Origin: an uncultured Enterorhabdus sp.
GTDB lineage: Bacteria; Actinomycetota; Coriobacteriia; Coriobacteriales; Eggerthellaceae
NCBI GenBank assembly: GCA_947645965.1
Contig: CANSES010000013.1
Location: forward strand, 1-26,370
Length of the DNA: 26,370 nt
Reading direction: 5' to 3'
Part shown: positions 8,295 to 15,461 of the stretch, one piece after another
Numbering within the stretch: position 1 is the stretch's first letter
How the letters are laid out: the number at the start of each line of letters is the position of its first letter
Notes under the pieces: generated by a model
What the model saw: the letters and a program-made list of their open reading frames with translations, nothing else
Database searches by the model: none
Told to the model about the DNA's origin: nothing
Position numbers and translations under genes: made by a program

Positions 8295-10552
8295 GGTTGC
8301 CTCCTTGTGTGTCGCGGTTGGGGTATGGTCCTATTATTACTCATGGGGGCGCGCCGCGCGGGCCGCCCGTGGCGCGCGTTACAAGGTTTTAACGGAGCCG
8401 TCCCCAAAGGCACGGTGGCGCCTTGGGTGCCCCCAGCGCGCTCAGCGGTGTTCGCGGCTGCCGTTGGCGATGCTCCCGGCGTCCTTGAAGTTCCTGATAA
8501 GCTTGGCGCTCGTGAAGCCCCCGCGCTGCCGTTCCCCATCGCGCGCAGCCCCTCGCGACGCGGCGCGCCGCCGTCGACCGCTGGGGCGCCCTCGGTTTCC
8601 GGGCGCGTGGGGATGCGCAAGGTGAACACGGTGACGCCGCGCTCGCTGGCGGCTTCGATCTCGCCCTGATGGGCCACGACGATCTCCTTGGCGATGGCCA
8701 GGCCCAGCCCCGCCCCGCCCGAGCGCGTGGCCCGCGCCCCGTCTTCGCGATAGAACTTCTCGAAGATGGACTGCAGGTGCGCCTCGGATATCTCGCGGCC
8801 GCGGTTGGCCACGGTGATGGTGGTGAAGCGGGCGTCCTGGCGGGCGGCCAGGGCGATCACCGAATGGGTGTCGGCGTAGGCCACGGCGTTACGCAGCACG
8901 TTGCCCAGGGCGCGGGCCAGCTTGTCGGGATCCACGAAGAACTGGTCGGCGGCACCCACGTCCACTGAGATGCGGATGTGGCGCGCCGAGGCCTCGGGGA
9001 AGAACGACTCGGCCACCTGCTGGCAGAACAGGCGCACGCCCACGGTCTCGCGCTCGATGGGAATGGCCGACAGGTTGTAGCGCGTGATCTCGAAGAACTC
9101 GTTGATGAGGCTTTCCAGGCGCTCGGCTTTGCTGTAGGCCACGTCGGCGTACTTGCGCAGGGTGTCGCGGGGCAGGTCGGTGGTCTCGCGCAGCAGATCC
9201 AGGTAGCCGAGCACCGAGGTGAGCGGCGTGCGGATGTCGTGGGCCAGATAGGCTACCAGCTCGTTCTTGCGTTGCTCGGCCGCCTTCGCCGCCCGTTCAT
9301 CGGCCAGCGACTGGGAGCGGATCACCGCCAGCTCGTTGCGGGCGATGGACAGATCCTGGGGCAGCTCGATGGGGGCGTCCTTATCGCCGATCACCTTCCC
9401 CACGGCCTCTGACAGGGCGTCGAAGTAGCGCAGCGAGCGGTTGAGCGCGCGGAAGACGATGATGAGCCAGCCGGCTACGAACACGATGAGGGCCAAGGGC
9501 AGCTTGAACGACTTCACGAACGTGTAGGTGGCGATGTCGCGCACCTCGTAAGTGCCGTTGGTGGAGTGCTCCACCTGCCAGACCGGCTCGCTGGCAGAAA
9601 GGCCCACGGCGCGGGCCTGGTCGGCGGGGGGCAGCACCGTCCACTGGCTGTAGGCCTCGGCCTGGGAGGTGGGATAGACCGCGTCCAGGATGTCGTAGAG
9701 CTCGGCGTTGTCCATGCCGAGCAGCGCTGCGTTCGTCATGATGGCCACCGGATCGGTTTCGATGCCCAGCGGCACGTCCAGGACCAGGCCGAGCTCTTGG
9801 ATGCGCGCGCTCACGCGCAGGGCGGCAAAGCCCTGGGCGGTGCTGGCCTCGGAGGGGTCGATGCCGGCGCCGCTCAAGATGGCGTCGTAGGTAATGAAGG
9901 GGACGGCGGGCTCGCCGTCCGAGCTCGAGAGGATCGCGTCGGTGGCGGTGTCCGCGTTGGCGTCGCCATCGGTCGCGGCAGTGTCGGTACCGACGTCGCC
10001 GTCGGTCGCGGCGCTTCCGTTGGCGTTCGCACCGGGGGCATCTTCGACGCCGTTTGTTTCCACCTTGATGGCGTCGCTGTTGTTGGATTCGACATCGCCT
10101 ATCTGGGCATCGACGATGGTGTAGAGGGCTGTGTCCTGCAGATAGGCTTCCAGCACGGCGCGGGCCGCCTCGGAGGGCGGCGTGCCCGCGGCCACGGCGG
10201 CGGTGTACTCTTCCATGGCTTGGCTGAGGGCGTCCAATTCGGCGGTTGCGGCGCTGATGCTGCCGGTTTCGTTCGAGAAGCCCTCCTTCTCCATGCCCTG
10301 CACTTCGCTTGTGAACAGGTCAGTGCCCACCAGGCCGTATTCCGCCAGGGCCGTGTTGAACTGCTCGGTGGAGTTCAACGGCCGCCACACCGAGGTGGAA
10401 TCGGCCACCTCCTCGGCGATGCGAGGCACGACGAGGGCCTCAAGCACCAGCCCCACGACGAGAAAGGCGGCAGTGAACAGAATGAGATTGCGCGCGAGGC
10501 CGCCGAGCACGCGGCGGCGCAGCACCTTGGCCTGGTCGGTCTTAAGCGCCAT
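8291..10552 (-). CDS. VanS-like membrane sensor histidine kinase with anomalous C-terminal tail
   Basis: Sensor kinase paired with the response regulator upstream. Order: TM1 (about 19-42), a roughly 300-residue exported sensor region with an Asp/Ala/Thr-rich low-complexity stretch, TM2 (about 349-367), HisKA with phospho-acceptor His438 in LAHDIRTPLTSVLGYLDLL, and HATPase with LGNVLRNAVAYAD, FEKFYRED and GGAGLGLAIAKE. The segment KAERLESLINEFFEITRYNL is very like VanS. The start ATG 10552 overlaps the regulator gene by 11 bases. After the ATPase domain the open frame runs another ~115 Ala/Pro/Arg/Gly-rich residues to 8291. From about 8518 downward G/C at codon position 3 is lost in this frame and appears in the -1 frame, which stops at 8442, so the last ~75 residues are probably out of frame. 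Stimulus unknown. Confidence 0.85.
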   Translation of the reverse strand: MALKTDQAKVLRRRVLGGLARNLILFTAAFLVVGLVLEALVVPRIAEEVADSTSVWRPLNSTEQFNTALAEYGLVGTDLFTSEVQGMEKEGFSNETGSISAATAELDALSQAMEEYTAAVAAGTPPSEAARAVLEAYLQDTALYTIVDAQIGDVESNNSDAIKVETNGVEDAPGANANGSAATDGDVGTDTAATDGDANADTATDAILSSSDGEPAVPFITYDAILSGAGIDPSEASTAQGFAALRVSARIQELGLVLDVPLGIETDPVAIMTNAALLGMDNAELYDILDAVYPTSQAEAYSQWTVLPPADQARAVGLSASEPVWQVEHSTNGTYEVRDIATYTFVKSFKLPLALIVFVAGWLIIVFRALNRSLRYFDALSEAVGKVIGDKDAPIELPQDLSIARNELAVIRSQSLADERAAKAAEQRKNELVAYLAHDIRTPLTSVLGYLDLLRETTDLPRDTLRKYADVAYSKAERLESLINEFFEITRYNLSAIPIERETVGVRLFCQQVAESFFPEASARHIRISVDVGAADQFFVDPDKLARALGNVLRNAVAYADTHSVIALAARQDARFTTITVANRGREISEAHLQSIFEKFYREDGARATRSGGAGLGLAIAKEIVVAHQGEIEAASERGVTVFTLRIPTRPETEGAPAVDGGAPRREGLRAMGNGSAGASRAPSLSGTSRTPGASPTAAANTAERAGGTQGATVPLGTAPLKPCNARHGRPARRAPMSNNRTIPQPRHTRRQP

Positions 10553-11267
10553 GGCCGCCGCAGGTGCCCGGGCCGCCGCGCAGCTTGTAGCCCACGCCCC
10601 AGGCCGTTTCGATAAAGGTGGTGGAACCGTCGATAGCGGCCAGCTTCTTGCGCAAACGGCGGATGTGCACCATGACGGTGTTGGCCGCGGCATCGTCGAA
10701 GCGCTCGTGCCAGGCGCCCTCGAACAGATCGGAGGCCGACACGGGGGAGCCGGGCGACTGGGCCAGCAGGGCTAAGATGGCGAACTCCTTAGGGGTGAGG
10801 TGCAGCGGCTCGCCGTGCAGCGTGGCCAGATGGGTGCGCAGGTCCACCTCGATGGCCCCGGCGGCAAGCAGGGTGGACGAGGCAGGGGCGGCTGCCGCGG
10901 CCCGACGGCGCAGGCGCGCCTTCACCCGGGCCACCAGCTCGCGGGGGCGGAAGGGCTTGGTGATGTAGTCCTCGGCGCCCAGGGTGAAGCCCACCACCTG
11001 GTCGGCTTCCTCGTCTTTCGCCGATAGGAAGATGACGGGGATGTCCATCATCTGCCGCGCCCGCACACACAGCTCGAAGCCGTCGATGCCGGGCATCATG
11101 ATGTCCACGATGGCCAGATCGAAGGGGCTGCGGGCGAGCATATCGAGGGCGGCCTGCCCGCTGTAGCAGGCCAGGGCGTCCATGCCCTCGGCCACCAGCA
11201 GGTTCACCACCAGATCGGCGATGGCCTGTTCGTCGTCAACAACTAGAATGTGCGCTTTCTTCTCCAT
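10542..11267 (-). CDS. VanR-like OmpR-family response regulator
   Basis: Two-component DNA-binding regulator of 241 residues. The receiver domain (about 1-120) has the acidic pair Asp11/Asp12, phospho-acceptor Asp55 in AIVDIMMPGIDG, the switch residue Ser82 and Lys104 in EDYITKPFRPRELVARVKA, wording that is close to VanR. The winged-helix domain follows, with LTPKEFAILALLAQSPG and VMVHIRRLRKKL and the final WGVGYKL. The start is chosen at ATG 11267 because a TACAAT -10 box (11280-11275 on this strand) lies 7 bases before it, the geometry of a leaderless transcript; no ribosome site is visible for this ATG or for ATG 11276. The kinase gene overlaps its end. No vanH/A/X-like resistance genes are nearby, so a glycopeptide role should not be assumed. 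Confidence 0.92.
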   Translation of the reverse strand: MEKKAHILVVDDEQAIADLVVNLLVAEGMDALACYSGQAALDMLARSPFDLAIVDIMMPGIDGFELCVRARQMMDIPVIFLSAKDEEADQVVGFTLGAEDYITKPFRPRELVARVKARLRRRAAAAAPASSTLLAAGAIEVDLRTHLATLHGEPLHLTPKEFAILALLAQSPGSPVSASDLFEGAWHERFDDAAANTVMVHIRRLRKKLAAIDGSTTFIETAWGVGYKLRGGPGTCGGHGA

Positions 11268-11330
11268 GGGCTGCATTGTACGCGACTTTGCGCCGCCCGT
11301 GGCGGGGCGCGGCAAACTCCACCAGGGGCT

Positions 11331-11347
11331 TTAAGGAAAAGTTAAGG
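11331..11347. promoter_or_regulatory. Direct-repeat operator candidate for the OmpR-family regulator
   Basis: TTAAGG occurs at 11331-11336 and again at 11342-11347, exactly 11 bases apart (read with one base upstream: TTTAAG-GAAAA-GTTAAG). OmpR/PhoB-type regulators bind tandem half-sites with this pitch, and the pattern resembles the CiaR site of streptococci. It lies in the 180-base gap between the divergent regulator and peptidase genes. Possible -10 boxes for the + strand gene are TATGGG in TGCTATGGG near 11371 and TAGGGT at 11401-11406. Confidence 0.45.
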
Positions 11348-11448
11348 GGCCTGCCGGAAATGTCAGCATTTGCTATGGGACTCGTAAGTGGCGCCCTCGG
11401 TAGGGTAGGGCCACGGGAAAACGACCGTGCGACCGAGGAGGAATCACC

Positions 11449-12237
11449 ATGAACGCCGCCGTCCATTCTTATACCGAAGCCGCGCCCCTGGAAGGGCCGG
11501 TGAACCCCTATTCGCGCGACGCCTGGCCTCCGCCGCGTCCGCTGGCCGTGCGCCAGGGCATGCGCGTGGTGCCGCTGGTGGGTGCCATCGGTCTGGCGGT
11601 GTTCCTGCTGATCGCCGCATTCCAGTTGGCCTCGCTGTATCTGGGCGGCCCGGGTGATGTGAGTCAGGCCCTGGCGGCTTCGGCCGAGCCGGCGCGGCCC
11701 GGTGACGGCTCGGAGGCGGCCAGCACGCCCCGCAGCCAGTGGCGCGCCGGCGAGGTGCCCTACCTTTACCAGATCGACCCTACCTGGTCATCGGCGCCCT
11801 ATGCCGGGACGGATGTGGCCGAGGCCGGCTGCGGTCCCACGAGCCTGGCCATGGTGTACGTGGCGCTGACGGGCAAGACCGATTACGACCCCGAGGCCAT
11901 GGCGGCCTTCAGTGAAAGCGGTGGCTACGTGGAAGAGGGGATGACCGCCTGGCGTTTCATGCGCGACGGCGCCAGCCAGCTGGGCCTGGCTTCTCGTGAG
12001 TTGTCGCCCGAGGCGGGGCAGGTGCTGGACGCCCTGCGCTCCGGCCAGCCGGTGATCTGCTCGGTGGGTCCGGGCGACTTCACTACCACGGGCCACTTCA
12101 TCGTGCTGGCCGGGGTGGCCGACGACGGCGGCGTGGTGGTGCACGACCCCAACAGTCCCGCCAACAGCGCGAAGACCTGGGAGGTGGACCGCATTCTCGG
12201 CCAGTGCCGCAACCTGTGGGCCTTCCAGCGCGCCTAG
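11449..12237 (+). CDS. Membrane-anchored C39-like cysteine peptidase
   Basis: A 262-residue protein with an N-terminal cytoplasmic part, one membrane segment (about residues 43-67, VPLVGAIGLAVFLLIAAFQL), a linker, and an extracellular papain-like domain of the C39-like type (PF13529-like). Catalytic candidates are Cys128 in AGCGPTS, His216 in TGHFIVL and Asp233 in VHDPNS. No ABC or GG-peptide partner is fused, so this is a surface peptidase or amidase rather than a bacteriocin exporter protease. The start has an excellent GAGGAGGAA site. It is divergent from the two-component genes and may be one of their targets, given the direct repeat between them. The substrate is unknown; peptidoglycan cross-bridges or exported proteins are possible. 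Confidence 0.85.
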   Translation: MNAAVHSYTEAAPLEGPVNPYSRDAWPPPRPLAVRQGMRVVPLVGAIGLAVFLLIAAFQLASLYLGGPGDVSQALAASAEPARPGDGSEAASTPRSQWRAGEVPYLYQIDPTWSSAPYAGTDVAEAGCGPTSLAMVYVALTGKTDYDPEAMAAFSESGGYVEEGMTAWRFMRDGASQLGLASRELSPEAGQVLDALRSGQPVICSVGPGDFTTTGHFIVLAGVADDGGVVVHDPNSPANSAKTWEVDRILGQCRNLWAFQRA

Positions 12238-12369
12238 GGCGCGGGGGGAGAGCTGCAAAAGGGTGCGCGGGCGGTGTGAAACTGCGCTGCTCATTTGATG
12301 GGCGGCGCGCTCAGGTTTGGCTCGGCGAGTAGAATGGCCCCATAACTCATTAAGAGAAAGGAGGCCGCC

Positions 12370-13143
12370 GTGGATTACGCCACTTCCGCACCCTCGGTGC
12401 CGCCCCAACCTGCGCCCGCTGCGGTGCCCCAGCCCCAACCCTTGGCCGCTGCGCCTGTGCTGTGGTGCCAGAACCTCACCAAGACCTACGGGCCGGCCGT
12501 GGCCCTCGATCGCTTCACCGTGTCGGTGCCCGCGGGTCGCATCGTGGGACTGCTCGGCCCGAACGGCTCGGGCAAGACCACGCTGCTGAAGATGATCGCC
12601 GGCGTGAGTCACCCCACGGCCGGTGAGGTGCGCGTGGCCGGTCTGCCCGTGGGGCCCGAGAGCAAGGCCATCGTGTCCTACCTGCCGGAGCGCCCCTACT
12701 TCTCCCGTTCCATGCGGGTGCGCGAGATGCTGGCCTACTTCGCCGACTTCTATCCCGACTTCGACGCCGCTCTGGCCCATGAGATGCTGGGCCGGCTCGG
12801 CGTGGACCCGGCGGCGGTTTGCGCGTCGCTTTCCAAGGGCACCGTGGAGAAGGTGCAGCTGACCCTGGTCATGGCGCGCCATGCGGCCCTGTACCTTTTG
12901 GACGAGCCCATCGGCGGCGTGGATCCGGCGGCGCGCGACTACATCCTGTCCACGATCATTCGCGCCTATCGGCCCCAGTCCACCATCATCCTTTCCACCC
13001 ATCTTGTGCGCGACGTGGAAACGGTGCTGGACGACTTCATCCTGCTGCGCTACGGCCAGATGCTGCTGCACGCGCCCGTGGCCTACGTGCGCGAGAAGGG
13101 CACCACGCTGGACGCCTTCTTCCGAGAGGAGTTCCGATGCTAG
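12370..13143 (+). CDS. ABC transporter ATP-binding protein (YtrB/BcrA-like)
   Basis: ATPase of a two-component ABC-2 exporter. The 257 residues begin with a Pro/Ala/Gln-rich leader of about 35 residues, followed by Walker A GPNGSGKTT (63-71, Lys69), YLPERPYF in the Q-loop area, the signature LSKG (154-157, in place of LSGG, as usual in the YtrB-like group), Walker B LYLLDEP with Asp178/Glu179, and the H-loop His211 in STHL. The start is GTG, fixed by AAAGGAGG (12357-12364) with a 5-base spacer. A TAGAAT hexamer near 12330 may be the -10 box. The stop overlaps the permease start by 7 bases, so the two are translationally coupled. The cargo cannot be told from sequence. Confidence 0.92.
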   Translation: MDYATSAPSVPPQPAPAAVPQPQPLAAAPVLWCQNLTKTYGPAVALDRFTVSVPAGRIVGLLGPNGSGKTTLLKMIAGVSHPTAGEVRVAGLPVGPESKAIVSYLPERPYFSRSMRVREMLAYFADFYPDFDAALAHEMLGRLGVDPAAVCASLSKGTVEKVQLTLVMARHAALYLLDEPIGGVDPAARDYILSTIIRAYRPQSTIILSTHLVRDVETVLDDFILLRYGQMLLHAPVAYVREKGTTLDAFFREEFRC

Positions 13144-13967
13144 GCAAGTTGATGACCTACGAGTTGCGGGCCCTCTGGAAGCCCGCGATTATCATGCTTG
13201 CGATCATGGTCGCGGCGGGCGTGATTGGAGCCGGCTGCCTCGGCGCGACCCAGGCGCTCAGCGAAGTGGCCAGAAGCGGCGACGGCACCCTGGCGGCGCC
13301 GATGTCCGCCAACGCTACGGCCGTGCTCTTCATGGGCGCGCTGTTCTGCGGCTTTCTCGTGGGGGCGGCGGTGGCGGCGTTCTACGTGTTTGTCTCCATG
13401 CGCTTCTACCGTACCTTGTTCACCGATGAGGGCTACCTGACCCTTACCTTGCCCGTGCGCTCGGGCACGCTGGTCATGGCGAAGTTCTGGGTTGCCTATC
13501 TGCTACTTGTTGCGTTTGCCCTCGGGGCGCTGGTGATGTACACCTTGATGGTGCTGGCCGTCAGCGGTGGCGACGTGGATGCCGTTACGGGCATGCTCTC
13601 CATCATGGGCGGTTGGGGCGCGTTCGTGGCCGACGGTGATCTCGCCAGTGCGCTGGGCGGTATCGTGAATACTTTGATAACCTGTGCCTATGCTCTGGGG
13701 CTGGCGTTTTTCAGCCTCACCGTGGGCGCCTGGTGGGCGCGCCGCCACAAGGTGGCCGTCGCCGTGGGCGTATACCTGGCCGTGGGTTGGGTGATCTCGC
13801 TCGTCTTCTCCATCGCCGGCGTGCTGGTCATGGTCGGCGATGTCGTGTCCTGGGATATCGCCCTCATGGCCGTATCAGTGGCGCAGACGCTCACGAACAT
13901 CGGTGTGGCTGTCGGCGGTGTGGCCCTCTCCGCCCATCTTCTCCGAACGAAGGTCGACCTGAACTAG
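13137..13967 (+). CDS. ABC-2 type permease, six predicted membrane segments
   Basis: Membrane partner of the ATPase just upstream, overlapping it by 7 bases. The 276-residue protein begins MLGKLMTYELRALWKPA, a cytoplasmic coupling helix usual for ABC-2 permeases, and has about six hydrophobic segments (near 20-40, 58-82, 104-128, 165-187, 196-222 and 228-252). The loop RTLFTDEGYLTLTLPVRSGTLVMAKFW is the conserved stretch of the family that includes YtrC- and BcrB-like permeases in Firmicutes and Actinobacteria. No separate substrate-binding protein is present. A self-protection, peptide or lipid export role is possible but not shown. Confidence 0.85.
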   Translation: MLGKLMTYELRALWKPAIIMLAIMVAAGVIGAGCLGATQALSEVARSGDGTLAAPMSANATAVLFMGALFCGFLVGAAVAAFYVFVSMRFYRTLFTDEGYLTLTLPVRSGTLVMAKFWVAYLLLVAFALGALVMYTLMVLAVSGGDVDAVTGMLSIMGGWGAFVADGDLASALGGIVNTLITCAYALGLAFFSLTVGAWWARRHKVAVAVGVYLAVGWVISLVFSIAGVLVMVGDVVSWDIALMAVSVAQTLTNIGVAVGGVALSAHLLRTKVDLN

Positions 13968-14085
13968 GGCTGTTGTGCGCCTGTGCGAATCCCGCGCGGG
14001 TGCTCGCGCATCCGTTCCATTCCACCCCTCCTGCGGCTCGGTGCGGCCTTGCGCGTGGGACGTCCGGGATTTTTATGCCCCGACC

Positions 14086-14100
14086 TTAGCTGGCAGCTAA
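14086..14100. promoter_or_regulatory. Perfect inverted repeat upstream of the DUF4190/DUF5067 gene
   Basis: TTAGCTG-G-CAGCTAA is a perfect 7+7 palindrome in the 211-base gap 13968-14178. The gap also contains the palindrome CCCGCGCGGG (13991-14000). The position, 79 bases before the next start codon, would suit an operator. No T-run follows it, so a terminator is unlikely. Confidence 0.35.
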
Positions 14101-14178
14101 TGAAACGCCCGGGCAGAACCGATACCCTCACTTCTTGTCTATCAGGAGAATCATTTCTCAGAGAAGAAGGGAATCATC

Positions 14179-14859
14179 ATGGAGAAGAAGCCGACTTCGG
14201 GGATGGCGGTTACCGCGCTGGTGTTGGGAATTATCGCGTTGGTCAGCTCGTTCGTGCCGCTGCTGAACCTGCTGTCGTTCCCGTTCGTGCTGCTGTCCAT
14301 CATCTTCGGCGCCATCGGGGTGTGGCAGACGGTGAAGGGCACCAAGGGCGGTAAGGGCCTGGCCATCGCCGGTCTGGCCTTGGGCATTCTGGCGCTGGTG
14401 GTGACGGTGGTCATGTACGGAAGCGCGGCTAGTGTGGCCGACTCCGGCGCCACGGCGACGATGGACGGCGCGGAAGGAACGAGCGATCCGGCGACTGCCG
14501 AGCAGAGCGAGGCCCCTGCGGCCTACGGGGCGACTATCGACGGCTGCCGCGTGACCGAGGACTATGCGGGCGAGCCGGTGGCGGTGGTGACCTATACTTT
14601 CACCAATAACAGCGAAGAGGCGGCCAGCTTCATGGTGGCCCTGCATCCCGAGGTGTTCCAGAACGGGGTGGAGTTGAACACGGCCGTTGGCAGCAACTGG
14701 GATTCGGAGAAGTATCTGAGCGATGTGAAGCCCGGCTCGTCGGCGACGGTGGAAATCGGGTATCAGCTGGAGGATATGAGCGACATCACGGTGGAAGTGA
14801 GCGAGCTGTTCGACTTCAATGACGCGCTGCTGGCTGAGCAGACGTTCTCGCTGGCCTAA
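14179..14859 (+). CDS. DUF4190-DUF5067 membrane protein
   Basis: A 226-residue protein of unknown function. Residues 8-80 form the DUF4190-like part, two membrane helices with Gly-rich GKGLAIAGLALGILALV between them. A Ser/Ala/Glu-rich linker leads to an exported C-terminal domain of the DUF5067 type, seen in VTYTFTNNSEEAASFMVALHPEVFQNGVEL and the DVKPGSSATVEIGYQLED strand pattern, an immunoglobulin-like beta fold. This pairing is common in surface proteins of anaerobic Actinobacteria and Firmicutes. The start is set by AAGGG (14167-14171) 7 bases upstream. No enzyme motif is visible; an accessory role at the cell surface is the only safe inference. Confidence 0.8.
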   Translation: MEKKPTSGMAVTALVLGIIALVSSFVPLLNLLSFPFVLLSIIFGAIGVWQTVKGTKGGKGLAIAGLALGILALVVTVVMYGSAASVADSGATATMDGAEGTSDPATAEQSEAPAAYGATIDGCRVTEDYAGEPVAVVTYTFTNNSEEAASFMVALHPEVFQNGVELNTAVGSNWDSEKYLSDVKPGSSATVEIGYQLEDMSDITVEVSELFDFNDALLAEQTFSLA

Positions 14860-14881
14860 GCGGCGCTGTGCGGTACGGTTT

Positions 14882-14923
14882 GCGGCATCCTGTCTCTTTT
14901 CGTGGACGGGATGCCGCTAGAAT
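14882..14923 (+). promoter_or_regulatory. Promoter with inverted repeat upstream of the HTH regulator
   Basis: GCGGCATCC (14882-14890) and GGATGCCGC (14909-14917) are perfect 9-base inverted arms 18 bases apart. The right arm abuts a TAGAAT -10 box (14918-14923), which lies 6 bases before the ATG at 14930, so the arms bracket the expected -35 region and the transcript would be almost leaderless. The sequence GATGCCGCT of the right arm is repeated in the promoter of the downstream kinase gene. Confidence 0.55.
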
Positions 14924-14929
14924 GCGGGT

Positions 14930-15382
14930 ATGGTAATGGCGCGACGGAGAAGGAAGAGGCGCGTGGAGGAACCGCTGACCGAGGATATGCTGACGGAGCT
15001 TCTGGAAGCGCCCGACCCGGCGCAATTCATTGATCGCGCGGAAGTGGGGCGCCGCGACCTCTCGGGCTATTTGAACCAGTTGCTCGAGGAGCGCGGGCTG
15101 AGACGCGCGGCCGTGGTGCGCGCAGCGGGTATCAACGAGACGTTCGGCTACCAGATATTCACCGGTGCGCGGAAGGCCTCGCGTGACAACCTGCTGAAGA
15201 TCGCGTTTGCCTTGGGGTTGCCCCTGCGCGAGGCGAACCGCCTCTTGCAGGCGGGCGGCGCCAACGAGCTGTACTGCAAAAACCGCCGCGACGCCATTAT
15301 CATCTTCGCGATCTCCCATGGCTATTCCCTGCAGAAGACGGAGGAAGAACTGTACCGGTTCGGTGAGCCGACGATTAGCTAG
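14930..15382 (+). CDS. HTH (XRE-like) regulator of the kinase-linked family
   Basis: A 150-residue protein with a basic N-terminus (ARRRRKRR) and a helix-turn-helix region at about 45-100 (LSGYLNQLLEERGLRRAAVV, then NETFGYQIFTGARKASRDNLLKIAFALGL). The C-terminal part, NRRDAIIIFAISHGYSLQKTEEELYRFGEPTIS, is conserved in a family found next to Ser/Thr kinase genes in anaerobic Actinobacteria and Firmicutes. No ribosome site precedes the ATG; the TAGAAT box 6 bases upstream suggests a leaderless mRNA starting at or near 14930 (ATG 14936 is an alternative). The kinase gene follows 79 bases later on the same strand. Likely role: DNA-binding regulator working with the kinase, perhaps as its target. 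Confidence 0.8.
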   Translation: MVMARRRRKRRVEEPLTEDMLTELLEAPDPAQFIDRAEVGRRDLSGYLNQLLEERGLRRAAVVRAAGINETFGYQIFTGARKASRDNLLKIAFALGLPLREANRLLQAGGANELYCKNRRDAIIIFAISHGYSLQKTEEELYRFGEPTIS

Positions 15383-15410
15383 GCGGTATCGCGGTTGGAA
15401 TCGGGCCGCG

Positions 15411-15454
15411 TCCGATGCCGCTTGGCATCGGATAGCGGCCTTCTTTGGTACCAT
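15411..15454 (+). promoter_or_regulatory. Promoter with perfect inverted repeat upstream of the Ser/Thr kinase gene
   Basis: TCCGATGCC (15411-15419) and GGCATCGGA (15424-15432) form a perfect 9-base inverted repeat with a 4-base spacer. TACCAT (15449-15454) fits a -10 box and ends 7 bases before ATG 15462. The right arm overlaps the expected -35 position. GATGCCGCT is shared with the site upstream of the HTH gene, which suggests one regulator for both. As RNA the repeat would be a tight hairpin, but no T-run follows directly. Confidence 0.5.
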
Positions 15455-15461
15455 GGACGCC

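Noticed and set aside
6912..8669. 585-codon plus-strand open frame across rmlD-like 3' end, terminator and ddh
   Set aside because: It runs through a strong terminator hairpin and antisense to ddh, and has low-complexity Gly/Val/His composition.
10542..11267. Glycopeptide resistance locus
   Set aside because: Only regulator and kinase look VanRS-like; no ligase, dehydrogenase (VanH) or dipeptidase genes are nearby.
11449..12237. Bacteriocin-processing C39 exporter
   Set aside because: The peptidase domain is on the outer side of a single membrane anchor, with no fused ABC transporter and no GG-leader peptide gene seen.
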